Origin: Nitrospinaceae bacterium
GTDB lineage: Bacteria; Nitrospinota; Nitrospinia; Nitrospinales; VA-1
Assembly: GCA_021604505.1 (NCBI GenBank)
Contig: BQJC01000003.1
Coordinates: 406,439 to 470,438, forward strand
Length of the DNA stretch: 64,000 nt
Reading direction: 5' to 3'
Position numbers and translations under genes: made by a program. The notes below the pieces were generated by a model. The model saw only the letters and a program-made list of their open reading frames with translations. It had not been told where the DNA came from and did no database searches. Positions 23,142 to 32,346 of the stretch are shown piece after piece. Position 1 is the first letter of the stretch. The number at the start of each line of letters is the position of its first letter.

Positions 23142-25655
23142 ATGAACCTGACTTCCACAATCGACCCTCCTCTCAAAAAACCCGCGCCCCAGGACCCAAA
23201 GATCTTTGCCGAAGTCGTGCTGAATCTTCCGGTGAGAGAGTCGTTCACCTACTCCGTCCCCCCGCAATTCATCCCGTATTTACAACCGGGAATCCGCGTG
23301 TTTGTTCCTTTCGGCAGGCGCAAACTCACCGGGTACGTTGTCTCGCTGTCCGATCGCTGTGACTCGTCATTCACCCTCAAAAATATCGAAGATGTCCTCG
23401 ACACCGAACCCGTGCTCTCCAGGGAAATCCTGGCTTTGACCCGCTGGATCGCCGACTATTACCAGGCATCCTGGGGAGAAGCGGTCAAGGCCGCACTGCC
23501 CGCCGGGCTGGAAGACGAAAGTCATGAAATCCTGACCCTGACACCATCTGGCGAAAAAACCCTGACCCAGCAAGGATTGAAGGAATCGATGTCTCTCATC
23601 CTGAGTGCGGTTAAGAAACGGGGCGAAATCACACCCAAACAAATCCAGCGTCACCTGCAGAAAAAATTCAGCGCCCACACATTGGCCCGGCTCAAACAAA
23701 AAGGATGGCTGCAATCGCAATTGCAAATCAAACGCAGCACGGTGGGTTACCAATACGAAAAGCTGGCGCGGGTTGTCAGCCCGACGCCTGACGAACAAGA
23801 GGTTGAAAAAATTCTTCATCGCAGTCCCAAACAACAAGCGGTTTACGCCTCCCTTTTGGAAGGAGAAAAGACTTTAAAAGAACTCGCCGCAAAAATCCCG
23901 GCCTATGCCGCGCCCTTCAGGAAACTTCGGGAAAAAGAACTGGTGGAAGTGGTGACAATCAAAACTCACCGGCAAAACACCGGGGACGAGCCCAGGTCCA
24001 CTGAAGAGATCGAAAGCCCATTGCCCCTAACCCCCGATCAGAAGCAGACCTATGAAGAAATAAAACACTCGCTTGATCGTTCCGAGTTTCAAACCTATTT
24101 GTTGCATGGAGTCACCGGAAGCGGAAAAACCGAGGTTTACATGCGTTGCATCCAGACGGCGCTTGATTTAAATAAGAAAGCGGTCATGATGGTTCCTGAA
24201 ATTTCCCTGACGCCGCAAACCGTGACCCGGTTTCTCAAACGGTTCGGCAAAAACGTCGCCATTTTACACAGCGGATTGTCGCAAAGGGAACGCTATCAGG
24301 AATGGAAAAAAATTCGAGAAGGCCAGGTTTCCATCGTGGTGGGCGCGCGTTCTTCTATTTTCGCACCGCTCAAAAACCTCGGCGTGATCGTTATCGACGA
24401 AGAACACGATACCTCATACAAGCAGGATTCCACACCGCGCTACCACGCCCGGGACACCGCCATCGTCCGCGCCCGCTCGGAAAAGGCCGTCGTGATTTTA
24501 GGCTCGGCGACCCCCTCCCTGGAATCCCTGGCCAACACCGAGTCGGGGAAATACCGCTACCTGTCGCTCGACAAACGGGTTCAGGACCGTCTCCTGCCGG
24601 TGGTCCAACTCGTCGACATGCAAAAGGAAAAAGATGAGAACAAAAACTTCTCCATCCTTTCCGGAAAACTCAAAACCGCCATTCGCAGCCGGCTCGACCG
24701 CAAGGAACAGGTGTTTCTGTTTTTAAACCGGCGGGGAACCGCCAACTACGTGTTCTGCAAAGAGTGCGGGTTTGTGTTTGACTGCCACCACTGTAGCGTA
24801 ACACTGACGTTCCATGGCCGGGAAAACCGCATTCGATGCCATTACTGCAATTACACCGCCCGCGTCCCAACCACCTGCGCCGATTGTAAAGGCGAAGTGA
24901 TCAAGTTCAGCGGGTTCGGAACGCAACGCCTGGAGGACGAAATCCACCGGCTGTACCCCGAGGCACGCACCGTCCGTCTCGACCGGGACACCACCCGGGG
25001 CCGTTCCGCATTCGCATCCATGCACCGGCTCATGTCCGCCGGGGAAATCGATATCCTGATCGGCACCCAGATGATCACCAAAGGCCACGACTTTCCCCAC
25101 GTCACCCTGGTCGGCGTGGTGCATGCCGATCTTTCATTGAACATCCCCGATTTCCGTTCCTGTGAGAGGTCCTTCCAGCTCATGACCCAGGTGGCGGGCC
25201 GGGCCGGAAGGGGTCAGATTCCGGGGCAGGTGCTCATTCAAACCCACAATCCCAGGCACTACGTGTTCGATTTTGTGAAAGCCCACGATTTCAAAAAATT
25301 CTCTGAAAAAGAGATGGTATCCCGGAGACAGTTAAATTATCCTCCTTTCACCCGCCTGGCGGCGCTTGAAATTGAAAGCGAATCAGAAAAAACGGCGGAA
25401 GCGGCGGCGGGCAAATTAAAATCGTGTTTAATGCGGATCATCGCGCGCATCCCGGATATCGAATTGATGGGCGCTTCGCCTGCCGCCCTTTACCAGATCA
25501 AAAATAAATACCGCTGGCACATTCTTCTGAAATCAAAAAAAGCCCAGACCCTGCAATCCATCCTTCATCAATTGCGGGATCTCAAAGAATTAAAGTCCCC
25601 TTTTATGAACAAGGTGAAATTCTCCATTGATGTGGACCCAGTGAACCTTCTATAA
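23142..25655 (+). CDS. priA: Primosomal protein N' (replication restart helicase PriA)
   Basis: 837 aa cytoplasmic 3'-5' helicase that reloads the replisome at stalled forks. N-terminal DNA-binding domain (about 20-125: VRESFTYSVP, VPFGRRKLTGYV). Walker A GVTGSGKT near 323-330, DEEHDTSYKQ (DEAH box) near 418, then TPRYHARDTA. Eight cysteines of the zinc modules lie near 540-583 (CKEC, CHHC, CHYC, CADC). C-terminal helicase block GTQMITKGHDFPHVTLVGVV and QVAGRAGRG. It is longer than E. coli PriA (732 aa), with the extra length mainly between 140 and 300. No ribosome site is seen before the ATG. Confidence 0.95.
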   Translation: MNLTSTIDPPLKKPAPQDPKIFAEVVLNLPVRESFTYSVPPQFIPYLQPGIRVFVPFGRRKLTGYVVSLSDRCDSSFTLKNIEDVLDTEPVLSREILALTRWIADYYQASWGEAVKAALPAGLEDESHEILTLTPSGEKTLTQQGLKESMSLILSAVKKRGEITPKQIQRHLQKKFSAHTLARLKQKGWLQSQLQIKRSTVGYQYEKLARVVSPTPDEQEVEKILHRSPKQQAVYASLLEGEKTLKELAAKIPAYAAPFRKLREKELVEVVTIKTHRQNTGDEPRSTEEIESPLPLTPDQKQTYEEIKHSLDRSEFQTYLLHGVTGSGKTEVYMRCIQTALDLNKKAVMMVPEISLTPQTVTRFLKRFGKNVAILHSGLSQRERYQEWKKIREGQVSIVVGARSSIFAPLKNLGVIVIDEEHDTSYKQDSTPRYHARDTAIVRARSEKAVVILGSATPSLESLANTESGKYRYLSLDKRVQDRLLPVVQLVDMQKEKDENKNFSILSGKLKTAIRSRLDRKEQVFLFLNRRGTANYVFCKECGFVFDCHHCSVTLTFHGRENRIRCHYCNYTARVPTTCADCKGEVIKFSGFGTQRLEDEIHRLYPEARTVRLDRDTTRGRSAFASMHRLMSAGEIDILIGTQMITKGHDFPHVTLVGVVHADLSLNIPDFRSCERSFQLMTQVAGRAGRGQIPGQVLIQTHNPRHYVFDFVKAHDFKKFSEKEMVSRRQLNYPPFTRLAALEIESESEKTAEAAAGKLKSCLMRIIARIPDIELMGASPAALYQIKNKYRWHILLKSKKAQTLQSILHQLRDLKELKSPFMNKVKFSIDVDPVNLL

Positions 25656-25690
25656 AACTCCTATATTAAAACTTATTTAGAAAGCTGAAA

Positions 25691-26278
25691 ATGAAACTGT
25701 TACGATCGCTCTACGACTGGGTCCTGCACTTGGCCGCAACGCCCTACGCCGTTCCGGCCCTGTTTGCCGTTTCGTTCATCGAATCTTCGTTCTTCCCAAT
25801 TCCTCCGGACGTTTTACTCATCGCCATGACCGTTGCTGTTCCTGCACTGTGGTTTCGCTATGCTTTATTATGCACCTCCGCTTCAGTACTGGGCGGCATA
25901 TTTGGATACATTATTGGCTGGAAGTTCATGGACGTCATTGGTTACCAAATTCTGGACTTTTACCACTTGCAGAATAAGTTCGATAAAATTGGAGTGGTAT
26001 ATCAGGAGTATGAAGCCTGGGCGGTTGCTGGCTCTGGTTTCACACCGATTCCCTACAAACTGTTCACCCTGGCCGCGGGTGCATTTAAAATTGATTTACC
26101 GACGTTCGTATTGGCATCGGCAATCGGACGAGCGGCCCGGTTTTTCCTGGTCGGTTATCTGATCTATAAATTTGGACCCACCGTCAAAGAATGGATCGAA
26201 AAATATTTTGGCTGGTTCAGTCTGTTTTTTTTCATTTCACTTTTTCTTGGATTTTATCTGTTAAAGTTTGTACTTTGA
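25691..26278 (+). CDS. YqaA/DedA-like (SNARE-associated) membrane protein
   Basis: 195 aa with about five helices. FIESSFFPIPPDVLLIAM and GSGFTPIPYKLFTLAAGAF are the two re-entrant-loop motifs of the VTT/DedA superfamily, in the YqaA form. DedA proteins are implicated in recycling of undecaprenyl phosphate and other lipids. The usual arginine of the second motif is not obvious in this subfamily. It follows priA by 35 bases and precedes cutA by 18, so the three may be co-transcribed. Confidence 0.86.
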   Translation: MKLLRSLYDWVLHLAATPYAVPALFAVSFIESSFFPIPPDVLLIAMTVAVPALWFRYALLCTSASVLGGIFGYIIGWKFMDVIGYQILDFYHLQNKFDKIGVVYQEYEAWAVAGSGFTPIPYKLFTLAAGAFKIDLPTFVLASAIGRAARFFLVGYLIYKFGPTVKEWIEKYFGWFSLFFFISLFLGFYLLKFVL

Positions 26279-26296
26279 GAGCGGGAGGGTTCGCAC

Positions 26297-26614
26297 ATGG
26301 AACAACACATCGTAATCTTTGTCACCGCCGGGTCGGCGGAAGAAGCCGGGAAACTCAGCCGCGGCCTGGTCGAAGCAAAACTGGCTTTCTGCGTCAACGC
26401 CCTGCCGAGAATCAAGTCCACGTATTACTGGGAAGATAAACTCTGCGTCGACGAAGAAATTCTTCTCATCATCAAAACCCGGTCCGAAAAGTTCGAGGCG
26501 CTGGAAGCCTGGGTGCGCAAAAATCACAGCTACTCCGTTCCCGAAGTCATCGCCATCCCCATCATCAAGGGATCAGAGCCCTATCTCAAAAGCATTGACG
26601 ACTGGGTTTCCTGA
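26297..26614 (+). CDS. cutA: CutA divalent cation tolerance protein
   Basis: 105 aa trimeric ferredoxin-like protein linked to copper and divalent-metal tolerance. Motifs: VFVTAGSAEEAGKLSRGLVEAKLAFCVN, IKSTYYWEDKL, EEILLIIKTR, and HSYSVPEVIAIPI. It has no signal peptide. GGAGGG lies eight bases before the ATG. The usual family position of Cys in the AxCVN block is kept as FCVN. Confidence 0.93.
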   Translation: MEQHIVIFVTAGSAEEAGKLSRGLVEAKLAFCVNALPRIKSTYYWEDKLCVDEEILLIIKTRSEKFEALEAWVRKNHSYSVPEVIAIPIIKGSEPYLKSIDDWVS

Positions 26615-26697
26615 CCGTTCACTTTTCATTGAACCGTTCGCGGCAAACAAGTATCCTGATTAAATAAGGGGATTCATCCACTCACAGGGCCGCGCCG

Positions 26698-27663
26698 ATG
26701 AGCCACATAAAAATTTCCAAAGGCTGGGAAATCTCCGGCAACCTGGCAACACCGGAGTCCATCTATATGCGCCGCCGTGAATTTTTAAAAGGCACCGCCC
26801 TGACTTCCCTTGCAACCGCGGCTCTACTCACCGGATGCACGACACGCCCACACGAACCCGATGCAGAAATTGCCCTCAGCGAGATCGAGAAACAAATCTA
26901 CCCCGCCAAACGCAATGAAGCCTTCCAACTCGACCGGCCACTGACCTCCGAAACCATCGCCGCCTCCTACAATAATTTTTACGAATTCACCAGCGTCAAG
27001 GAAGACGTCGTCGTCCACGCGCAGGCTTTGGCGAAACGTCCGTGGACCGTCGAAATTTCGGGTCTCGTCCGAAATCCAAAAACCTTCGATATCGACGACC
27101 TGTTAAAAACCATGCCGATGGAAGAGCGGCTGTACCGCCTGCGTTGCGTCGAAGCCTGGGCGATGGCGGTGCCGTGGACCGGTTTTCCGCTGAAATCCCT
27201 GCTCGATCAAGTGGAACCTCTGTCCAAAGCCACCCACGTGAAGATGACCACGTTTTACAAACCGTTCACCGCGCAGGGGCAGTTGGCCTTCTGGGAACCG
27301 TGGCCCTACATCGAAGGGTTGACCGTTCAAGAGGCCATGAACGATCTCACCTTCATGGCCGTCGGCATCTACGGGCACCCCCTGCCGAAACAGCACGGTG
27401 CCCCCCTCAGGCTGGTGGTGCCGTGGAAATACGGATTCAAGAGCATCAAATCCGTGATCAAAATCGAACTGGTCGATTACCGTCCCGCAACCTTCTGGAA
27501 CACCTTGCAAGGCCTGGAATACAGTTTCACCGCCAACGTCGATCCCAAAATTCCGCATCCCCGCTGGCCGCAGTCCAAGGAAAAAATGATCGGCACCAGC
27601 GAAGTGCGCCCCACCCTGCCTTACAACGGTTACGGCGCACACGTCGCCCACCTGTACACCTGA
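26698..27663 (+). CDS. msrP: Protein-methionine-sulfoxide reductase catalytic subunit MsrP, Tat-exported
   Basis: 321 aa molybdopterin enzyme that repairs oxidised methionine in periplasmic proteins, close to E. coli YedY: YNNFYEFTSVKEDV, the Moco-binding Cys in RLRCVEAWAM (Cys 150), VPWTGFPL, GQLAFWEPWPYIEGLTVQEAM, VPWKYGFKSIKS, HPRWPQ, NGYGAHVAHLY. The twin-arginine motif RRREFLKG (25-32) is followed by a hydrophobic segment ending LLTGC (Cys 47), which is also a good lipobox, so the enzyme may be a lipoprotein. The haem-membrane partner MsrQ is not adjacent. It lies one gene before msrA. Confidence 0.92.
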   Translation: MSHIKISKGWEISGNLATPESIYMRRREFLKGTALTSLATAALLTGCTTRPHEPDAEIALSEIEKQIYPAKRNEAFQLDRPLTSETIAASYNNFYEFTSVKEDVVVHAQALAKRPWTVEISGLVRNPKTFDIDDLLKTMPMEERLYRLRCVEAWAMAVPWTGFPLKSLLDQVEPLSKATHVKMTTFYKPFTAQGQLAFWEPWPYIEGLTVQEAMNDLTFMAVGIYGHPLPKQHGAPLRLVVPWKYGFKSIKSVIKIELVDYRPATFWNTLQGLEYSFTANVDPKIPHPRWPQSKEKMIGTSEVRPTLPYNGYGAHVAHLYT

Positions 27664-27769
27664 CCGAATTAGGCATGCGAATAATCCCCTTAAATTTTGC
27701 ATTTTGGCATTAACTCGCATACCATGATTTATTCACGCAACCGTTCTATTCTTGAGGAGCAAAATCATC

Positions 27770-28237
27770 ATGGAAACAGCCACTTTCGGCGCGGGATGTT
27801 TCTGGGGCGTGGAACTGGCCTTCAGTAAAATCGACGGGGTCACCGCCACCGCCGTGGGATACACAGGAGGCAGCGTACCCAACCCCACTTACGAGATGGT
27901 GTGCACCGGCCAATCCGGCCACGCGGAAGTCGTGCAGGTGGAATTCGACCCTTCCCGCGTATCCTATGAGAAACTTCTGGATACATTGTGGAAAGTTCAC
28001 GATCCGACCACCCTCAACCGGCAAGGGCCGGACATCGGCACGCAATACCGTTCCGCCATCTTTTTTCACAACCCGGCGCAGGAAACCGCCGCCAGAGAAT
28101 CCGTGAAAAAACTCCAGCAGTCCGGACAATTTTCGAAAAATATTGTCACCGAGATCGTCCCTGCCACGCAGTTTTACCGGGCCGAAGATTACCATCAAAA
28201 ATATCTCGAAAAACGCGGCATGGGAAGCTGTCACTGA
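27770..28237 (+). CDS. msrA: Peptide methionine sulfoxide reductase MsrA
   Basis: 155 aa. Reduces the S-epimer of methionine sulfoxide. GCFWG with catalytic Cys 10, [58 protein letters not shown], and a resolving Cys in the ending GSCH. The start at 27770 is set by GAGGAG ten bases upstream; an in-frame TTG at 27752 would place six residues over that site. It has no signal peptide, so with MsrP it gives cytoplasmic plus periplasmic repair. No msrB is seen in the window. Confidence 0.95.
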   Translation: METATFGAGCFWGVELAFSKIDGVTATAVGYTGGSVPNPTYEMVCTGQSGHAEVVQVEFDPSRVSYEKLLDTLWKVHDPTTLNRQGPDIGTQYRSAIFFHNPAQETAARESVKKLQQSGQFSKNIVTEIVPATQFYRAEDYHQKYLEKRGMGSCH

Positions 28238-28261
28238 TTAAATTTTTAAAGACCTTAAAAA

Positions 28262-28945
28262 ATGCAACGCGATTACGAAACCCTCAATCTCAAACCCGGC
28301 GCAACGTTTGATGAGATCAAACGGGCGTACAAAAAGCAGGCGATGGAATGGCATCCCGACCGCTTTCCAGCCGACAATGAAAAACAGCAAAAGCAGGCCA
28401 CCAGAAAATTTCATCAGATCACCGAAGCCTACACCCGCCTTGAAACCTTGCACAGCAAGCGGAAAAACGGCCAATACGCCGACCAGCAACCGGATTATTC
28501 TTCCCGCGGTAGCGCACCGATGGGCGACGAAGGTAAATGGGAGGACTATGCCACGCCCAACGTGCCGCAATTCATCACCCGCACCTGGAGAAACGGCGAC
28601 AAATACGAAGGCATGGGCATCGACGAAATGATGCACGGCCAGGGCATTTTCACTTTTGCCAACGGCAGTGTGTACACCGGGCAATTCCGATCCGGTAATA
28701 TGGAAGGGCAAGGCAAATACAATTTTGCCAACGGCGACGTTTACACCGGAGGCTTCATGAATAATCAGTTCCACGGTCGCGGACAAATGATTTTCGCCGA
28801 CGGCAGTAAGTATATGGGAAGTTTTTTTCAGGACCAGTTTCACGGTGAAGGTGTGTTCGTCACCGCCCAGGGCAAAGTTCACGCCGGCCAGTGGGACTTC
28901 GGCAACCTCATGTCCGAATCCGGCCCGCCTTTCGGCAGGTATTAA
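28262..28945 (+). CDS. J-domain protein with C-terminal MORN repeats
   Basis: 227 aa. Residues 1-65 are a DnaJ J-domain with the HPD triad at 31-33 (MEWHPDRF), the contact for Hsp70/DnaK. Residues about 108-217 carry four or five MORN repeats (YEGMGIDEMMHGQG, YTGQFRSGNMEGQG, YTGGFMNNQFHGRG, YMGSFFQDQFHGEG). MORN repeats are lipid- or protein-binding hairpins. The linker (70-105) is Gln/Asp/Ser rich. There is no signal peptide or zinc-finger region, so it is a class C J-protein that could bring DnaK to a membrane or filament; that is inference. Confidence 0.85.
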   Translation: MQRDYETLNLKPGATFDEIKRAYKKQAMEWHPDRFPADNEKQQKQATRKFHQITEAYTRLETLHSKRKNGQYADQQPDYSSRGSAPMGDEGKWEDYATPNVPQFITRTWRNGDKYEGMGIDEMMHGQGIFTFANGSVYTGQFRSGNMEGQGKYNFANGDVYTGGFMNNQFHGRGQMIFADGSKYMGSFFQDQFHGEGVFVTAQGKVHAGQWDFGNLMSESGPPFGRY

Positions 28946-29033
28946 ATTTTCACCTCACGAATACCTTCGGTCCGTATATCTCACCTATTGAATTAAAATA
29001 ATCTGAGACTATTTTTTGAAACCCTCACCCCAG

Positions 29034-29087
29034 CCCTCTCCCAGAAGGAGAGGGAGAAACCCAACACGCCCCCTTCCGCGAAGGGGG
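29034..29087. repeat. Tandem GC-rich palindromes (dispersed repeat)
   Basis: Two neighbouring perfect stems: CCCTCTCC (29034) with GGAGAGGG (29047-29054), and CCCCCTTC (29069) with GAAGGGGG (29080-29087). The surrounding text (accctcaccccagccctctc) is of a type that occurs repeatedly in bacterial intergenic DNA, and similar palindromes are at 5275 and 32733 in this window. The G-run after the second stem also serves as the ribosome site of the next gene. Confidence 0.6.
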
Positions 29088-29102
29088 TCGGGGGGATTTT
29101 GA

Positions 29103-29354
29103 ATGTCTGACTGGCACCTCTACATGATCCGCACCAAAAGCGGCGCACTTTACACCGGCATCACCCAGGATGTGGAACGGCGATTCGCCGAACATGAGGC
29201 GGGCGGAAAAAAGGCTGCCAAATACCTTCGAGGACGCGGCCCGCTAAAACTGGTGTTCCAGCAAAAAATCGGCACTCGGTCGGAGGCATTAAAAGCCGAG
29301 GCCGCTGTTAAGAAAATGCCGAAGGAGGAAAAGGAAGGGATGATGAGGGAGTAA
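29103..29354 (+). CDS. GIY-YIG domain protein (UPF0213/YhbQ-like)
   Basis: 83 aa, the size of stand-alone YhbQ-type GIY-YIG proteins. [16 protein letters not shown] is the GIY-YIG core (here LYMI...LYTG), followed by the conserved Arg and His/Glu region [27 protein letters not shown], and EAxxxE/K ([13 protein letters not shown]). YhbQ acts weakly on nicked or gapped DNA. The G-run of the adjoining repeat lies eight bases before the ATG and probably provides the ribosome site. Confidence 0.85.
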   Translation: MSDWHLYMIRTKSGALYTGITQDVERRFAEHEAGGKKAAKYLRGRGPLKLVFQQKIGTRSEALKAEAAVKKMPKEEKEGMMRE

Positions 29355-29485
29355 GATAATTCATAAGCTGCTCTTTCTTGGTCCAATATATAAATTCATT
29401 TTAAATAGAGTTGAGGTAAGATGTGGCCTGACTTTCTGTATTTCAAAATAAGAAGTTTTTCAGATTATTCTTAGGAGGGTATCTC

Positions 29486-30811
29486 ATGTGGGATCTTCAA
29501 ATGGATACTAGGCCAATAGAATTGGCTTTAAAAGTGTTTACTAATCCAAAAGATACTTTTAAAAGTTTAACTGAAAAAAAAGACAGCAAGGAATATGTTA
29601 TTTCCACTCTCGAGTTTTGCAACAATCTCCTTTTGGGTAATAAAGTTTTTTATGATGCAAATCCCAATAAAGATCGAAAGGATACAATTGGAACCTTAAA
29701 GGAAATGATTAAAAAGAAATTCGCTGATAATGAATTAAATAAATTATTTGACGAAAAATTCCAACCACTAGGGTTGGATGATGAAAAAAAAGCGGTTATA
29801 GAATCAGGAGATCAAACCATTGATCTTATGCCTATAGTTTTTTCAGAAAAAGAGAACCTGTTAAAAATAATTAAAAAATTTGATATGTACCAAGGCGGAA
29901 GGGGATTGGATGACCCTAATGAAAACGATTTTTTTAATTACCTGAAAAATAATAATGACCCTTTAAGCTATGAAAATGTACAAGATAAATACAATCATAA
30001 AATAACAGGTTATCGATTTTTTAGATCCTTACTTTGTCAGTCCGATGATAAATATTTTAGGCTACGGAAAAGCTACAATTCGGGGCAATTAAACTATGAG
30101 GAACTGAAAATTCTATTCACTATATTTCGCGTTAATTTTTCCAGTGAAAGATGCACCGAAAGAATGAATCAACCCAATTCCCCAGCAACTCACTATTATC
30201 CAACCCCTGAGCGTAGAAGGATCTTCCAACAAATTGGAAGTAAAATTTTTGCAGGACGAAATTATGAACAATTGATCAATCTTGATGGCTATTTGTCTGA
30301 AGCTCTGCCAAAAGAGGGTAAAACCTATGTAAAAAGCCAAATAATTACCCCATTAGCTCTTTATTTCCTATTAGGGAATGATAACGATATGGAAATAAAA
30401 ACTCCTTTGGATCTATTGCGGATGTCCCTAATATCTTCTCAGGAAAGTATGCACATAAGAAATATTAAGAGCGGAATGAAATTATTTTGTGCTCTTGAAA
30501 GTGAAAGCGATCGAAAAAAATGTATTAACGATATTTTAGATATCCTTGGTGGAAGGGAACTTGGTCGTAAGGAAGATATTGAGACTTTAATAGGTGGTTT
30601 TTTATTTCCATCAATATGTGCGGCTTATGGAAATTTTTTACCTGGTCTTCTTTCGCTCTGGCATACAGTTAAGTTTATTGAAAGAGAAAGATCAAAAACA
30701 AGGCAAGCGGCAATAATGTTAGCAGATCCTTTGTACCTTGAACTAACAAAACCAAAACTTGCTACCCGATTCGTGGATATTTTTGGAGAAGCAGGAAACC
30801 TGGCTCTTTGA
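29486..30811 (+). CDS. AT-rich orphan protein of unknown function
   Basis: 441 aa. No family recognised. It is rich in Lys, Asn, Asp, Glu and Ile; mostly helical, with a hydrophobic stretch near 374-395 (LIGGFLFPSICAAYGNFLPGLL) that could be one membrane or buried helix. There is no signal peptide. A strong ribosome site (AGGAGGG, seven bases before the ATG) argues that it is a real gene. Its base composition is visibly lower in GC than either neighbour, and Lys is mostly AAA, Asn AAT, Ile ATT/ATA, unlike nearby genes. This points to horizontal gain. It stands alone, flanked by AT-rich DNA and repeats. Confidence 0.7.
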   Translation: MWDLQMDTRPIELALKVFTNPKDTFKSLTEKKDSKEYVISTLEFCNNLLLGNKVFYDANPNKDRKDTIGTLKEMIKKKFADNELNKLFDEKFQPLGLDDEKKAVIESGDQTIDLMPIVFSEKENLLKIIKKFDMYQGGRGLDDPNENDFFNYLKNNNDPLSYENVQDKYNHKITGYRFFRSLLCQSDDKYFRLRKSYNSGQLNYEELKILFTIFRVNFSSERCTERMNQPNSPATHYYPTPERRRIFQQIGSKIFAGRNYEQLINLDGYLSEALPKEGKTYVKSQIITPLALYFLLGNDNDMEIKTPLDLLRMSLISSQESMHIRNIKSGMKLFCALESESDRKKCINDILDILGGRELGRKEDIETLIGGFLFPSICAAYGNFLPGLLSLWHTVKFIERERSKTRQAAIMLADPLYLELTKPKLATRFVDIFGEAGNLAL

Positions 30812-30976
30812 AAAAGCTTGGTTATCGGCACATATCCAGGTAAGCTTAATTTTTTCTAAAAATACATGATAAAAAAGGGCAGACTCTCTTGGAAAAAATC
30901 ATGGTTTCATTTATGCACTAAAATACAGAATTACAAATACGGACACTTCTAAAAAACCGGCCCATGAAAATATTAT

Positions 30977-31053
30977 TCATTTCTTCCCCACAAACAACGT
31001 AATAAAATTGCCAAGAAAACCGGCCATGGCGCATCCGTCTCCGGCGGCCAATT
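30977..31053 (-). pseudogene. Duplicated 3' fragment of the 105 aa membrane protein gene
   Basis: On the minus strand this reads LAAGDGCAMAGFLGNFITLFVGKK then TGA. The intact gene at 32347-32664 ends MAAGTGGAMAGFLGNFITLFMRKKG. The fragment begins exactly after the stop of the 415 aa gene, so the order is small gene, large gene, tail of a second small gene. It has no start of its own. Confidence 0.8.
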
Positions 31054-32301
31054 CTAATCCGGCAAAACTTCCGGAACGTTCCAGGAAAAGAAGTGGCCGG
31101 TAAAAACGGTTTGGAACCATTCTCTCCAGCGTGGCACCGAAACGGTCGGCGCTAATGAGATGGTGTCGTCAAACAAGTGCTCTTTTTGCACCAGTATTAA
31201 CGTTTCCATTTTTCCGGATTTATTTTCCAGCGACAATTCGACTTTGGAATCCACCGGCAGACCCGCCCTCACCTGCTTAAACCTTTCTGTCGGTGCGAAC
31301 TCATACTCCCCCGGTTTTTCCGCCGGCCGTCCTTCACCCAGGTTCCAGGGAATGATGAACTCCGCTTTGCGTCCTTTCACCGGCGTGTTGTAGACCATCA
31401 CCGCCAGCGGACCGTTTGGCCCCTGCCACATCCACAATTGCGTGACGGTGATGTGTTGTTTGTGTTCTTTCAAATGGCTGAAACTTCCGAGATATTTGAT
31501 GGCGTCAGCCGGCCCTTTTGATTGATAGGCCGGAGGCGCTTCTTTGACGAAGGTCATTGTCTCTGGCGGGTTCGCCGCGGGTTGCGCCTCTTCGCTGATT
31601 TTCACCAGGATCAATTGTCCGGACGAAACTTCCTTCACTTCAAAATGTTTCACAGGAATCACCCGGTGAGTGAAGGTCAGGCGGGTTCCTTCCAGAGGCG
31701 CCGCTCCCAGCAGGCATTCGGTGTCTGCACATCGATAAAAAGCCCAGGCTTTTTCATCATCGTTGATCACGAGTCGGCTGGGAAGCCTTCCCTCAATCAA
31801 ACGCCAATGACCTACGATGGATTTCGTTTCAGAAACCAGGTTGCCGAAATAACGGCGCGTCGTTTCTTCATCGCGAAACATGGCTTCAAAGAGAAGTTTG
31901 TTTTTGGTGTCCAGCAATTTGCCCAACGCGGCGGTCTCTTTCCCGATGTTTAACGCCTGAAACCCTAAGCCCGTTATCGCAATCAAAGGAATGAGCAGGA
32001 CCGTGAAAAAATTTATATTGGCCAGCCCCTGCTGGCGGGAACGAATCAGCCCGGCCGCCCCCAGCGCGTAGGCGATCAATACAAGTAACGAGATCAAAAA
32101 TATATCGACGCGAATCATCGCGCCCACCGCAGTCGGCGCCACGACAAACCGAATGTACATCTCATAACCAAACGTCAGGGTGCCAAAGACAGCGGGGATG
32201 TAGCAAAGACGGTGGGGGCGGATGGAAGACCGAACGATGGGGACCCAGAACAGCAACAAACTCAGGATTGCAAGGTTATAGAAAATCTCGTATTGGCTCA
32301 T
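31054..32301 (-). CDS. Membrane protein with large C-terminal soluble domain, unknown function
   Basis: 415 aa. Four hydrophobic segments lie in the first 125 residues (IFYNLAILSLLLFW, CYIPAVFGTLTFGYEMYI, DIFLISLLVLIAYALGAAGL, NFFTVLLIPLIAITGLG); the remaining about 285 residues are hydrophilic, with two Cys in YRCADTECLLG and many Thr/Val strands, probably extracytoplasmic and beta-rich. No family recognised. Start at 32301 is fixed by GAGGA eight bases upstream; an upstream in-frame codon is less likely. It follows the 105 aa membrane gene by 45 bases and is probably co-transcribed with it. Confidence 0.7.
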   Translation of the reverse strand: MSQYEIFYNLAILSLLLFWVPIVRSSIRPHRLCYIPAVFGTLTFGYEMYIRFVVAPTAVGAMIRVDIFLISLLVLIAYALGAAGLIRSRQQGLANINFFTVLLIPLIAITGLGFQALNIGKETAALGKLLDTKNKLLFEAMFRDEETTRRYFGNLVSETKSIVGHWRLIEGRLPSRLVINDDEKAWAFYRCADTECLLGAAPLEGTRLTFTHRVIPVKHFEVKEVSSGQLILVKISEEAQPAANPPETMTFVKEAPPAYQSKGPADAIKYLGSFSHLKEHKQHITVTQLWMWQGPNGPLAVMVYNTPVKGRKAEFIIPWNLGEGRPAEKPGEYEFAPTERFKQVRAGLPVDSKVELSLENKSGKMETLILVQKEHLFDDTISLAPTVSVPRWREWFQTVFTGHFFSWNVPEVLPD

Positions 32302-32346
32302 GGAAACATTCCTCACCGATCAGGCAGAAATTAAAACGAGTGTGAA

